A stretch of 64,000 nucleotides of DNA. Origin: Phellopilus nigrolimitatus. Taxonomy: Eukaryota; Basidiomycota; Agaricomycetes; Hymenochaetales; Hymenochaetaceae. The position numbers and the translations under genes were made by a program. Location: contig JAJOHG010000013.1 of the NCBI GenBank assembly GCA_021029095.1, forward strand, positions 1 through 64,000. The letters run 5' to 3'. Shown here one piece after another: positions 29,801 to 41,537 of this stretch. The notes beneath the pieces were generated by a model. It made no database searches and had not been told where the DNA came from. It saw only the letters and a program-made list of their open reading frames with translations. Numbering within the stretch: position 1 is the stretch's first letter; each line of letters starts with the position of its first letter.

Positions 29801-32800
29801 AATCACACTTGTATTAGCTCATCTCTTACAATAGGAAGTTAGACTTTACTCTGCTGGTCTGGAAGCACCGACGAAAGCTGCCAAGGCTATTGTTTTATTC
29901 CTCACCCAACGATCGGGCAAGGGAAAGTCCACAAAGAATGCGAACGAACAGGAATACCGGTCTATCTTCGACAACCTAATTTCCGATCTTTTGGTCGTTC
30001 TTTTTTGGCCGGAGTGGCCGGCTGCAAGCCTGGTGCTAAGTATTGTCTGCAGATATATGGTTAGAAGCACGCAATCATCACGCTCGCAATTTTTAACGCG
30101 ATTTTCAGATTACTTCTTTGGATGATGTCAAATCGTCTAACAATGAAAACAATGCATCAAAGGCCATGGCTCTTGATCATCTGGGTGTCATAGCGTGCCG
30201 GTTGCGAGCCAATCTAATGAAGTGGGGCAAAACAGGTGCAGAGGAAATTACCAGCCCGGGTCTGTCCCTACGGTCCGTCGATGAGGTGAGAATTGTGAAT
30301 CATTCCTATCTCTCGCTTACTTATGATCTTTCAAGGTGTTACCTACGGCGGATGGGCAAGGATTAAATAAGCTCATCAGCGTCCACCAAGAGGTTTCGTC
30401 ACATTTGTCCAAGCGATCATCTGAAGACCAAGCCTACGAAGTTCGTTTCTTTAGCGCTTTTTTGCACTTACGCTTACCAATGCATATGCAGAGTGCACGG
30501 GAACTAAATGCGGTTATGTGGGGTCAAGAGCTCGCAAATGCTTTGAATCAGCTGAATGAAACAGTGTCGAATATTGATGACGAGTTTCCTGGTGCTTATG
30601 TCTCGAAAAATAAAATACTTACATTTGGTGGCAAGATCAAGAGTGCGCTGAGAGACGTTTGGAAAGATGCACCGACAGACGTATTCGACAACGCGTATGT
30701 CCTCGATTCGCATCATGCATTGTTTACGTATTGATTTTCCAGGTAGCACTCAAGAGGAAATTCTTAGAGTCGACAAACTCGCTGAACAGATTGGAACTAC
30801 ACAGGCTTTGAAAAATGCTTTTGATCCGATTCTGAATGTGATCATCGTTGCTCTGGACGCGCCTCCCGTCTTCGTCCGCACGAAGGCTTTACGAGCGCTC
30901 AGTCAGATCTTAAGTGTAGACTCAAGTGTCCTTTCGAACGTAAGCGCTTTCGATAGATTGTATTTATTGACATGCTGAACTGTGCGCAAAGCCCAATGTG
31001 CGCCATGCCATCGAGAGTCATCTCTTGGACAGTTCGCCACAAGTTCGCGATGCAGCGGTCGAACTAATTGGCAAGTATATGATCGACTCGTCTGTTGTGG
31101 CAGGCGATTACTACCAGAAAATTGCAGAACGTATAGCGGTAAGAGGAAAGATACCTTTGATTTCCATTATTCGATTACCAATTATTTTTAGGATACTGGG
31201 CTCGGGGTTCGCAAAAGAGTAATCAAACTTTTGAAATCATTCTATCCCGTCACAGACGACATGAACAGAAGGATAGACATATGTTCTAAGCTTGTTCTTC
31301 GGATGCTTGACGAGGACGACACTGTTAAGGTTGCCGAAACATTTATTTGTTGTCATGGTTTCTCACAACTGTTCTCTAGGATTTAGCAATCAAGACCTTG
31401 GAGGAACTGTGGTTCGTAACGTCTGCACCTTCAGGACATAGGACGCATGGTCAGGGTGATCCGTCTTCTCAACTGGAAAGAGGCCATCTTCTCGCAACCG
31501 TATCTGTCATTATGGGTGTCTGCGGAAACTTTAAAGACCGTCAGTCTCCGCTAGAAGATATGCTGAATAAGATCGTGTCTGGCAAGGAAGGTGCCGATGT
31601 TTCTGCTCTCCGCTTACGTCTTGCGGAGCTCTGTGATGCATTGATTGATGGTTTAGTGGATGCTTCCGACTTCATGAACTTCGTACGTATGGCTTTCTAC
31701 TCACGGTAGGAGTCTGGATTCTCACCTACTTTTTAGACGGTGATAAATTGCATACGAACAATTCACCTCTTCACTATTGCGTGCCCACCAATCATTTCTG
31801 GAACCAAGGCTTCTACTTTGCTGCCTTACCTAAAGAATCCAACAACTGTACGTAGTTGCAGTCTTTGCTGATCAGTTGTTGACGTCCGTTCTTTTCAGGC
31901 CGAAGAACACATTACGTCCGATTATATTTTAAAAATCTACCGTGCCTCAATTCCACACATGTCGAAGACGTCTGCTAAATTTGGGAATGACCTACAATTA
32001 CTCCTTCAACCAATGGTGCTCAAACCAAATGCTCAGGCTGGTTTAGGGGTAGGTGATTTTCGGCCTCTTAAGAATTCAGCATTCAAGCCACGCTGTGCCC
32101 TAGTCTTTACAGGAGACCGTTGCATGTCTGTGTGCCGTAGTGCAACACTTAACTCATGACTTTGTTCGGCTTGTTGCCCTGTTGAAATCTTGTAATTGTA
32201 AGTCCTATGCGTACTGTCTTTATGGCTGGGATGATTGACAAAATCCGAATAGTAAGGGTTCAGCAATATATTAGTCGGGAAGCAAGTCAGATTAACGTGC
32301 AGGAGTCTCGCGCTCTGCATATTTTGGTCCTCATCGTTTCGTTACTCGGAGAACACTTTAATTTCGATCAAATTCGGGAAGAGAGTGATGATCTGAAAAC
32401 GCAGTTGAACTCAGTCAGCACGGCAAGTCTGACATTTATGTTATCGTTGAGTCGTCGTTAAACGTGAACTGGACGACAATAGGGTCCCATCGTCCGGCAC
32501 ATTTATGCATGTATACTTCAGTTGTACGACAAATACACCGAAAACAACATACGCGGACGCCTACTCATATGTCTAGGTTTCCTTTTCCGCGCACAGCCTA
32601 CCTTGATGACGCTCGAGAGCTCGGCGACGATGATGGATGCAATATTCGAATCACCGGAAGAAGAAAACCGCGGCCGTCTCTTGAAGCTGATGCAGGAGTT
32701 TTTGGTTGCAGAGAGCACAAAACATTCTGTCCAAGAAAAAGGTTTGTACCGTAATTCCTGTATAAAGCAGCTAACAAATTCTTTTTTCAGAGACGGCGAA

Positions 32801-34189
32801 GACCAATGCTCTTGGATCGGGCGTCAATATGGAAGAATTGGTAGGAAATACGCACGGGTTTGCTGAATCTGGGTATGTCGCGTGTGGCGCTATCGCTGAG
32901 TTCGGGTCTTACAGAAGTCTTCTAGCGTCAGCTCTGCCATTGTGCAGCGCTATCTCGCGCAGATTCTCGATGCGGCTCTGTCGCCACTTCCACAGATACA
33001 AGCGCCTGCGGTTGACATATTGAGCTATACGATAAAGCAAGGGCTTGCGCATCCTCTTCTAGTAAGCTTTGGAGTGTCCATTTACATCATATTGCTATGC
33101 TGAACATAGCCGTAGTCCTTTCCTTTTATCGTCGCACTCGAAACATCACCGGTGAATGCGCTGAGTGCGCGAGCCGTTACTCTTCATACCGTTCTGCACC
33201 ACAAACACGCGTCATTGCTCAATTCAGGGTTTATCTCGGCGTGTCGTAAATCCTACGAGTATCAATGCAAGATCATCGAGACTAATGGTGGGGAAGCAGA
33301 GGTTCAAGGCTTTCGGATGCAGCCTACGCCGACGGCGTTACTGGCAAGGTGGTACGCACTTGTGCGGGAGAAGAGAGCCACGCGACAGGAGTTTTTGCGC
33401 GCAGTACTTAGAGTATTCGAGCTTCGGGACTCGGCGAAGACTGAGCAGGATGCTGTTCGTTTTATTCGATACATGGCAGAGAACTTCGCAAGCTTCGATT
33501 ACCGAACACAAGAGGAGGTGTTGACTGTATTGAAGATCCTGACGAGGGAACTAGCAGAGACAGGTTCGCTGCTTGTCGAGCGGATCGCACCAGGAAACCT
33601 GCTTACGCAGTTGAAGCCAACGCAAGAGCATGACAAGGAACTCGGCGAGGAATTACTCCAGGCGCCGGCGTTATATACTCCCGGATCTCCAGTAAAAAGA
33701 GGTGCGAAGGGTGCTTTTTCGTAGGAAGTTCTAACTTTGCTAATTGAGTACATAGAGCTGTCTGTGCTGCCAATGGGAGAGCAGTTGGCACTGATGCGAG
33801 CGAGTTGTATCATCGGAATGATTATGCTTCTCAAGGCACATTTGAAGACGGTGTATGGATTATCGGAGGAGTACGTTTTGCTCTTTGTTTCTTATTGTCT
33901 TCTATTGACAATTTCTGTTTAGCAAATGTCAGAAATTTATAATGGGAAAGAAGAGCGCCGTAGGCGATCGTGTGGCAACGCGGCGGAAAGACACTGCTAT
34001 TTCTTGGGAGCGGATGCCGTTTGCTGTGAAACCAATTTTGACATCAGAAGATGTAGAGGTGCACAAGTCGATGGTGAGTTTCACATGTTCATCACGCTCG
34101 CGGATCATGTGCTGATTTGAGGGTAGTTCCTGGAGGTGTGGAATGAGGATGGAGCGACTGCTGAGCCGGAGGGTGACGAATGGGAGTAA
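26827..34189 (+). CDS. SCC2: Sister chromatid cohesion protein 2 (cohesin loader, NIPBL/Mis4/Scc2)
   Basis: Scc2 with Scc4 loads cohesin on chromosomes. The gene starts [13 protein letters not shown] and is broken by more than twenty short introns; spliced length is estimated at about 1,900-2,000 residues, normal for the family. The N-terminal third (to about 28150) is disordered, Ser/Pro/Thr-rich, the region that binds Scc4 in other species. The signature block [18 protein letters not shown] lies at about 29597-29650, and [19 protein letters not shown] at 30172-30230. HEAT repeats follow, including the conserved segment from [17 protein letters not shown] (30894-30940) through [18 protein letters not shown] to [19 protein letters not shown] (31190-31245). 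The C-terminal part ([18 protein letters not shown] near 33500) ends with an acidic tail, stop at 34187-34189. Confidence 0.9.
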
Positions 34190-34732
34190 GGACTATTATT
34201 AAACATTTTGCCCTTCCCTTTTTTTTATGTTTTCAACAAATGTTCAACAGCTATCATTATTTTCTGCAACAAAAGCATCCAAGACAAGTATTAAATATAC
34301 ACACCGTACTTTATAGAGTAAATCAGAACCACTAAATAAATGTTTTTCGAAAAACATGCTCTATGAGGGAATCGAAACACTGGCTTCCAAATTCGGCCGT
34401 GCCCCCTCTCTGAGGCTTTGAGATCGACGCCGGCAACAGGAAGTACACGAATCGGACGACCATCCCTCAAGGTGAGCAGGATACCCGTTTTTTGCGGACT
34501 GAAAGTATGTCAGGACGGTTCCGAGAAGTTTGAGAGGACGCTTGAATGCGTCGGGGGCCGTGGATGTTGGATGGATAGAGGGCGAGATGATGGATGGCCG
34601 GTATCAACTTGGATGGACCAGGACTCTTCTTGCTCTTGCTCTTTCGCTGGCGTAGCTTTTGTCCAATCTCGGCTTGACTTGTTTTTGTTCGATTCTTGCC
34701 ACTTACCTGTGATTCTCGCAGACTCTGCATCG
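34190..34732 (+). promoter_or_regulatory. Intergenic region upstream of the uL23 gene
   Basis: This 540-bp stretch between SCC2 and the ribosomal protein gene has no coding feature. A C/T-rich tract (CTCTTCTTGCTCTTGCTC, 34623-34640) lies about 100 bp before the start codon, common in highly expressed fungal genes. No canonical TATA box is evident. Confidence 0.35.
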
Positions 34733-35387
34733 ATGGCCGCTTCAAAGAACGCCAAGGGCAAGGCTGCCGCTAAGTGTACGGTTTGACGACGTGGACACGT
34801 ACTTGAGTTGCTGACCGTCCGTCTTTTTTGCATTGTGCAGCGGACACGGCCAAGGCCAAGTCTGCAAAAAAGGCGGCGCTCCAAGGGGCGCATGCCCATC
34901 GTGCTCGCAAGGTTCGCTACTCTGTTTCTTTCCATCGCCCGAAGACACTTCGTCTGCCGCGCTCGCCCCGCTATCCGCGCAAGAGCATTCCGCATGCTCC
35001 GCGCATGGATGAGCACCGTACGATTGTTGCCCCATTGAACACGGAATCGGCGATGAAGAAAATTGAGGAGCACAACACACTCGTTTTCCTTGTCGACATC
35101 CGCTCCAACAAGCGGCAAATAAAGGATGCTGTCAAGAAGCTCTGGGATGTGCAGGCGGCGTCGATTAACACTCTCATTCGGTGAGCAGAGTCAAATGTCT
35201 GTGCGCTGAGGGCATAAAGTCTGATGCGATTTGTGCAGACCCGACGGCAAAAAGAAGGCGTACGTGCGTCTCACGGCGGACCACGATGCGCTTGATGTCG
35301 CCAACAAGGTCAGTTTCGACCTTGTCCGACTCGCTGTATATAACGAAGCTAATGTGTACTTGACGGTCATAGATTGGCTTCATCTAA
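34733..35387 (+). CDS. 60S ribosomal protein L23a (uL23, yeast L25)
   Basis: uL23 sits at the exit tunnel of the large ribosomal subunit and docks the signal recognition particle and chaperones. Four exons: 34733-34775, 34841-35180, 35239-35308 and 35373-35387; the last holds only five codons including the stop. The spliced protein starts [19 protein letters not shown] with a Lys/Ala-rich eukaryotic extension, then [56 protein letters not shown] and [20 protein letters not shown], ending IGFI. All blocks are near-invariant in eukaryotic uL23. The length (about 155 residues) is normal. Confidence 0.95.
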
Positions 35388-35856
35388 GCTCTGCCTCTGT
35401 TTTTTCTTCTTTCTTATGCGCCTAGCACAGTGTGCAAGTAACATACGATTACCATGAATATATGATATGCTGCATTGCTGTGACAAGCTGACGTCGGAGA
35501 TGACTGTGATGCGTCTCGACTGAGCACGATTGGAACAGAAAAAGTGTACAGCTCTTTTCTTTTCTATAGAAACTGCAACAAGTTCGGTTGATGGACGTCT
35601 GTAGTATCAAAAATCACTACTGTAACTCCATCAGACTATATTAGCGAAAGTGCACGTGTTGCGTCGTCGCCAAACTGATTTCCTCCTCTCTGACCCATAG
35701 TCTCTCTCTGACCCGTCTTCCTTCCCGTCCTATTCAGGGCTCACGACCATCTGTTTCAATATCGTTCGCCACGTCGCTCTTTTCTTCCATCGTTATTTCG
35801 ACAAATACTAGACACAACTTGCAGTACCACCAATCGCCCGCCATAGCTACCGGAAT
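35388..35856. other. Intergenic region before the mucin gene
   Basis: 3' flank of uL23 and 5' flank of the next gene. A CTCTCTCTGACCC motif repeats at about 35686-35715. No gene is recognisable. Confidence 0.35.
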
Positions 35857-38800
35857 ATGGCCTCTGTACACCCGTCGTTCCCGACAACGATGTCCTTCAG
35901 GCGTCTGGCCAACGTCCTCGTCCTCTTCGTCCTTGTTCTGCTCGTCCTTCTTGGTCTCGTCCTTCCCGTCTCCGCAGAACACTCGTCTTACAAACGTTCC
36001 CATGCCCGCAAAAGTCTCGAAATTGCGAACGCAAACGCGAGGCGCAGCGTTGCCGCCGCCTCTCCCCTTGTCATCAAAAGGTCTCTGTTCGATGGATTAG
36101 GTGCGCATTTCCTTACGTGACACCTGTTTTACTCGTCCAATCTCTTCTACTTTCCCCAACTCCTCCCTGAGCCTATGCTCTTTTCCGCACGCCACACGAC
36201 GCTAACGGGTTTAACGGTTCTCTTCCTTGCTTTATCAATTGACTAGGTAACCTTAACCCGTTTACGGATGGAGTGCGGAAGGGGAACGATATCGGCGGTT
36301 CCTCTAGTTCACAATCCGGGACAAGTACCAGCACAACGACGTCTGGCTCAAGCGGCACAACATCATCTTCGAAGTCAAGCAGTTCCTCGAGCAGTTCCTC
36401 GAGCAGCAGCAGCAGCAGCAGTGCCTCGTCATCAAGTACCTCGTCGTTTTCCAGTTTCTCGACGACGTCTAGTAGACGAGCTTCGACAACAGACTCTAGC
36501 TCGACGATCACGTCCGTTACTTCGTCCGCGGTAGCATCGACTTCTGATGCTGTGACAACCTCATGTGGGGTTGGGCTTGACCTAGTTGGTGTTGGTATTA
36601 ACGCACTCTGCGTGCCCTCTACGTCTACCGCTTCATCACCTACTTCGACGTCCAACTCGCCGTCATTGTCGACCTCGTCAGCGAATTCCGGATCGAGTAG
36701 CACGACGCATGCCTCAGATATAAGTTCACGCTCTAGCTCTAGTTCTAGCTTGACTTCGAGCTCGAGTTCGGCGTCGTCCAGCCAGGCATGTGGCGGTATC
36801 GTGTCTGTGAATCTGCTTGGGATCACTGCGTGTATCCCATCGAGCACGCCGAGCTCGAGTTCGAGCACAAGCACAAGTGATACAAATTCCGTCACGACTT
36901 CAAGTAGCCCTGTGACGACGTCGCCTGTCGCTAGCTCTAGTTCCCGCTCGGGGTTGACTTCGAGCACGAGCGTTGGTCCCAGTGCTTTCAGTATTGTGAC
37001 GTCAACGTCCTCGACAACGCCGTGCACTGGCTTGCTTTGTATCAGTCTTCCGACAGATAGCTCAACCTCCACATCGGAGACCTCGCCGTCTACCAGAGGA
37101 AGCGCGTCTTCATCCACGCCTAGTAGTGATACTTCGACGTCGACATCATGCACCGGTCTTCTGTGCGGAATTTTACCATCGCAGACTTCGTCTTCCACTG
37201 AAGTATCGACCACGGCTGTGTCGTCTGGCGGCGAGGCTTCGTCTGCCACGAGCACAGAGAGCTCATCGACATGCTCAGGTCTTTTATGCGGTATATTACC
37301 ATCACAAACCACGACGACAGTCTCGTCTAGTGGTGCTTCCGGAAGTAGTTCGCCTTCATCGAGTTCGCCTTCATCGAGTTCGTCCTCATCGGCGTGCTCT
37401 GGTCTTCTGTGCAGTATTTTACCCACGGAGACTTCGACGTCATCGTCCAGCGGAAGTGCCGCATCAACAACGACGAGCGATGGCTCCTCGTCGACGTGCT
37501 CAGGACTTCTGTGCACCATCACCAGTGGATTGTCGCCAACGACTACCTCTGCGCCACCTAACACGACTAGCAGTACTTCTAATAATGGTAATAGTACAAC
37601 GTCTTGCACCGGTCTGCTATGCTCAATCACTAGTGGGGGATCAACATCGACGATCACTTCGGCGCCGCCTGACACTACTAGCAGTACTTCTAATAATGGC
37701 AGTAGCACATCGTCATGCACCGGTCTCCTGTGCTCGATAACCAGTGGGGTGTTGACTTCAACGTCCACTAGTGGCAGCCCGAATGCTACGACTTCCGCTG
37801 TGCCCAGCGGAAGTCCAAACAGCACTTCCGCGGAGCCGAGCATCACGACTAAAAGCGCTGGGCCAACAACCACGAGCGAAACATCGATTACTTTTCCAAC
37901 GGGCAACAGTACTAGTACGGCAACAAGCTCATCCACAGGGCTTTCGACCGTGACTGCGCTCCCTGGCAAGGATTCGAGTACTTCCTCGTTTTCGACAACG
38001 CCATTAAACTCGCAGTTTTCTTTCCTCACCCAAAGCAGTTTGTTATTCACGAGCGTGCCGGCGCCGACGATGACTTCACAGTCGACATTGACTGACCCGG
38101 ATCAAGCAACGACGAGCGTGTCACTTGAAAGCGAGACAAGCGGCGCAACGGTGACCGCAGTGCCGCTCCCGTCAGGTCTCCCGGCGCGGATCTTCCCTGC
38201 GGAGGGAGGTATAACTACGGCCGAGGCTGATAATCTCGATGGGTTCACGGCTGTGGCGATTATGTTTGACGGGACGCTGGGTTGGGAGTTCGTCGCGACT
38301 AATACTGATAGTGCGGCGCAGATTTTTGCGTATTTCCCGGCGTGCTTGCAAGCCGCTCTTGGTGTTACTTGTAAGGATCATGGATTTGCTGATCATCTAC
38401 ACATCCTAGACATACAGCTAAATTTCTGAATATTTTTTCACAGCCGACCAAGTGAAAGTCTTTGATCTGCAGGTGTGGGAGCCTTCCACTTATACATCTG
38501 CCGCGGATGCAAGTCAACTCCGGACGCTCTTCATATCGTACATTCCCTCGGATAAGGTCACTGAACTGGAGCAGGCTGTCAAGGCCAAGCAGTCAGACCT
38601 TTACACCGGCACTTCAGGTATCTCCAATCAGCTCGCCCAACGTATTGACGCGTCCTTTAGTGTCACCTCCGTGGGAGATCCCATTACATCGGATGGATCG
38701 AATGGTTCTTCGAACAGCTCGAGCTCGTCTTCGTCAGGCTCAGACCATACCAGACTTGATGCTATTATTGGTGTCTGCTCGGCACTCGGTGGTATTGCAT

Positions 38801-39126
38801 TGTGCATCCTCGTCTTCTTGATATACCGCAATTTTAAGCGACGCCAGGAAGTTGCGCATCAACGCTTGACAGACACGAATCCTGGCGGCACGCCAGCGCC
38901 TGGGCAGCACTTCGATCAGGATTCAATTGGTGGCCAGCGTCGCCGCTCATTCTACTATGCAGAGGACTCGCTTCGCGGTTACGCGCAGGCACCGATGCAT
39001 GACGAAGTATATGACCACCGCATTAATCCGGCGGCAGGTATTGGTGGCGGCATGCGTGAGCGGCGGGCGATTGTCCCCGGGACGATTTCTGCTCCGATCT
39101 TGCGAGACAACACCTTGAATTGGTGA
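35857..39126 (+). CDS. Msb2-like transmembrane signalling mucin
   Basis: Exons 35857-36100, 36247-38370 and 38444-39126 give 1,016 residues. An N-terminal signal peptide is visible (VLVLFVLVLLVLLGLVLPVSA). A long Ser/Thr-rich, presumably O-glycosylated, region follows, with seven C(T/S)GLLC repeats between about 37020 and 37740. A folded extracellular domain comes next: FDGTLGWEFVATNTDSAAQI, then DQVKVFDLQVWEPSTYTS and FISYIPSDKVTEL. One membrane helix (AIIGVCSALGGIALCILVFL) precedes RNFKRR and a tail of about 100 residues. The order mucin, W.FV..N..S..QI domain, one helix and short tail is that of Msb2, the surface sensor acting upstream of Cdc42 and MAP-kinase cascades. The start at 35857 versus an ATG at 35890 is open. 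Confidence 0.65.
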
Positions 39127-40152
39127 ATGTCTGAATTGATCTGTTCACAATTTCCGTGTGCAAAACCCGGCCAGTCGCTCGCGCTTCTCCACTTATCACG
39201 GTTGGACGTTGGGAGGTACTTAGGAGTATACTAGGTTTTTTATTGATTGTGCAGTTGGTGTCTGCCGTGTTGAAATACGGACGCAACCGAGTTTCCTACA
39301 GTCTGCAGTGTACGGGCCTTTTGCTCGTTTCTTCAACTCGAACACTGCCGTTCCTGTTCGCTTAACCAAGCTGTGCTTAGGTTGCTTAATATTTTTTCTC
39401 TGGGTGGCTAGGAAGGTAGACGCCGTCTTGTGCTCGTGCTCTTAGTCGAGGTTGCTATTTCTTTCTCTACTTCATTTCTTATTGTAACTTAAGTCGTTCG
39501 GGTTTATTTTTTGACTCCGCTGAGTTTTTGGCTTCTTGATGCTGTTTTGCTTTTATTCAATATTCCGCATTTCCTTTCCTTCTCTTCCTTGCTCGCCAGA
39601 CGGTTTGGATTCCCAATGTTAATCGCTCTTTATTGCCTATATACCAAGCAGCTTGCGGACGCGTTAACTCTTTTTTTGTTCTCCACTCAATCCGACGTGC
39701 AGTTCTCTCTAGAAGTAGATCAAAACATCGCTCATCGTCCTCTTGTATGTCAATCCTGTCCTCCTAGCTGTTCCCATACCGGTACCTATATACGAGATCA
39801 CATGCATGCGCCAATTTGATTTCCTGTTTGTTACGTAACACGACAGTTATGCATTTCTCAATTGATAAATAAATGCTTTTCCAACCAGTACATGTCATTG
39901 CGAACCTGCAAATGAATAGAAACGATAATTGCCAGTTGGCCGAATACTCGTTGTTTCGCTCTGTCCTGGCGCTGTGAAAGGCCCCAATTTCGCCTCGAAG
40001 CGGCATTCCTTCCAGGGACGACGAACACTTATTCATAGCGATTCAATATAAACAACCTACTCATGGATCTAAAAAATAAATTGCGAAATAAAATCATTAT
40101 TCCCCTTCGTACGAATACGAACATACAGTTTAGATAAATTAAGCGGGAAAGA
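39127..40152. other. Intergenic region between convergent genes
   Basis: This kilobase holds the 3' flanks of the mucin gene (plus) and the ETF-beta gene (minus). It is T-rich on the plus strand from 39380 to 39700. No gene, tRNA or repeat is recognisable. One GTTACGTAAC palindrome lies at about 39830. Confidence 0.4.
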
Positions 40153-41317
40153 TCAAGCAACGACAACACCCGCTTCCTTCAGCTTCGACAGCAGTTCATC
40201 GACGTTTGCGACCTGTCCGAAAATATGAGGGTCAGAAAGAGCCATGAAAAACTATTAGGAATGAACATACCTTATTACCACCAATGCGCTTCGGAGGCTC
40301 AGTAACGCGTAAAGTTTCCAAGCGGAGTGTCAGATCTATGCCAAGGTCAGATGCCGACAATTTCTCAATCGGCTTCTTCTTGGCCTTCATGATATTTGGA
40401 AGAGAAGCGTAGCGAGGTTCTGTATAATGTGAGCATTAGCTTCACATTTGAGGCCTTAACTTCTTTCTTTTCATACCATTCAATCTAGAAGAAGCAGTAC
40501 ATCGGATTTTAGATTGCTTGCGAAGTCGATACTCAGAAATCAAATACCGTAAGTCCGTTGTGACGACAAGAGGGAGCTTGCACTTAAGCTCCTGCAACCC
40601 ACCATCAATTTCGCGTGTCACATTCGCTTCTGCCTTGTCCGCATTTAACACAATCTTGCTCGCAAAGGTCGCCTGCGGCCAGTTTAGCAATCCAGCAAGA
40701 ATCTGGCCTGTCTGCCCCGCGTCGTCGTCGATAGCCTGCTTGCCCATGATTACCAAGTCAATACCCCCAATGCCCTTCTGCTTCTCTATCACCGCGTGGA
40801 TAGCCTTCGCGACCCCAAGTGGCTCAGGCGAGGGTGCTGATTCGGACACTTCGACGTGTATGCCCGAGTCCGCGCCGATGGCGAGGGCGGTACGCAGGGT
40901 GTCGATGGCCTTGGGCGGGCCAATGGTGAGAACCTTGATGGACTCGACCTTGTCCTTTAAACTTTCGCGGAGGCGGACAGCTTCCTCCACAGCTGGACAA
41001 AACAATGAGCACGCACGCGGTATTGACACGGATAGGGAAAAAATGAGCAACCAATTTCATCGAATGGGTTCTACGATAGATTGAGATGAGAAAACGTATA
41101 AAAAAAGACAGCAAGTCCAAGGATGAGGTTACCATCGAATGCTTGACATTAGTGTCGACGCCAGTTTGTTGCGGATTAACACGGATTTTAACGGTGTAGT
41201 CGATACATCTATGACACGTCGGGTCAGAGCCTCATCGTTTTTGGTGATTCCTTTGTCCAGAACAAACCTCTTTACTGGCACGAGAATATTTAATAGACGT
41301 ATGGCAGATGGCCTCAT
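40153..41317 (-). CDS. ETFB: Electron transfer flavoprotein subunit beta
   Basis: ETF passes electrons from acyl-CoA dehydrogenases to ETF-ubiquinone oxidoreductase in the mitochondrial matrix. The minus-strand gene starts [17 protein letters not shown], then after an intron [56 protein letters not shown], the AMP/FAD-region motif [25 protein letters not shown] and [19 protein letters not shown]. An exon of only 8 nt (40477-40484) then leads to [20 protein letters not shown] and the C-terminal recognition-loop region, ending GVVVA with a stop at 40153. All family blocks are present and the length (about 260 residues) is normal. Introns are 50-65 bases. Confidence 0.93.
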
Positions 41318-41537
41318 GGTGAGACAGGTGACTGAGATTTAGATGGTTCAAGTACTTGCAGTATAAGCTTCAAGTTCAGCAGCGCATTGGGTTAAGCCAT
41401 TTTCACGTGCATTTTGACAGCGATACTATAATAAAAGGCACCAATAATAACAATGTAGTTTATGGTATATTTATTTTCTACGACGTAACACCAGGTCCCC
41501 GGAGTAAGTAGTTTAAACTGCAAGACATGCATTTAGT

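Noticed and set aside
34340..34440. Possible minus-strand tRNA (TTTCGATTCC)
   Set aside because: Flanking bases do not pair as a T arm and no D arm is present.
36173..38050. 625-codon open frame on the minus strand
   Set aside because: It is the antisense of the Ser/Thr-rich mucin repeats; its Val/Leu/Glu/Asp-rich text is what reversed TCG/ACG/AGC codons give. The plus strand has a signal peptide, conserved sensor domain and membrane helix.
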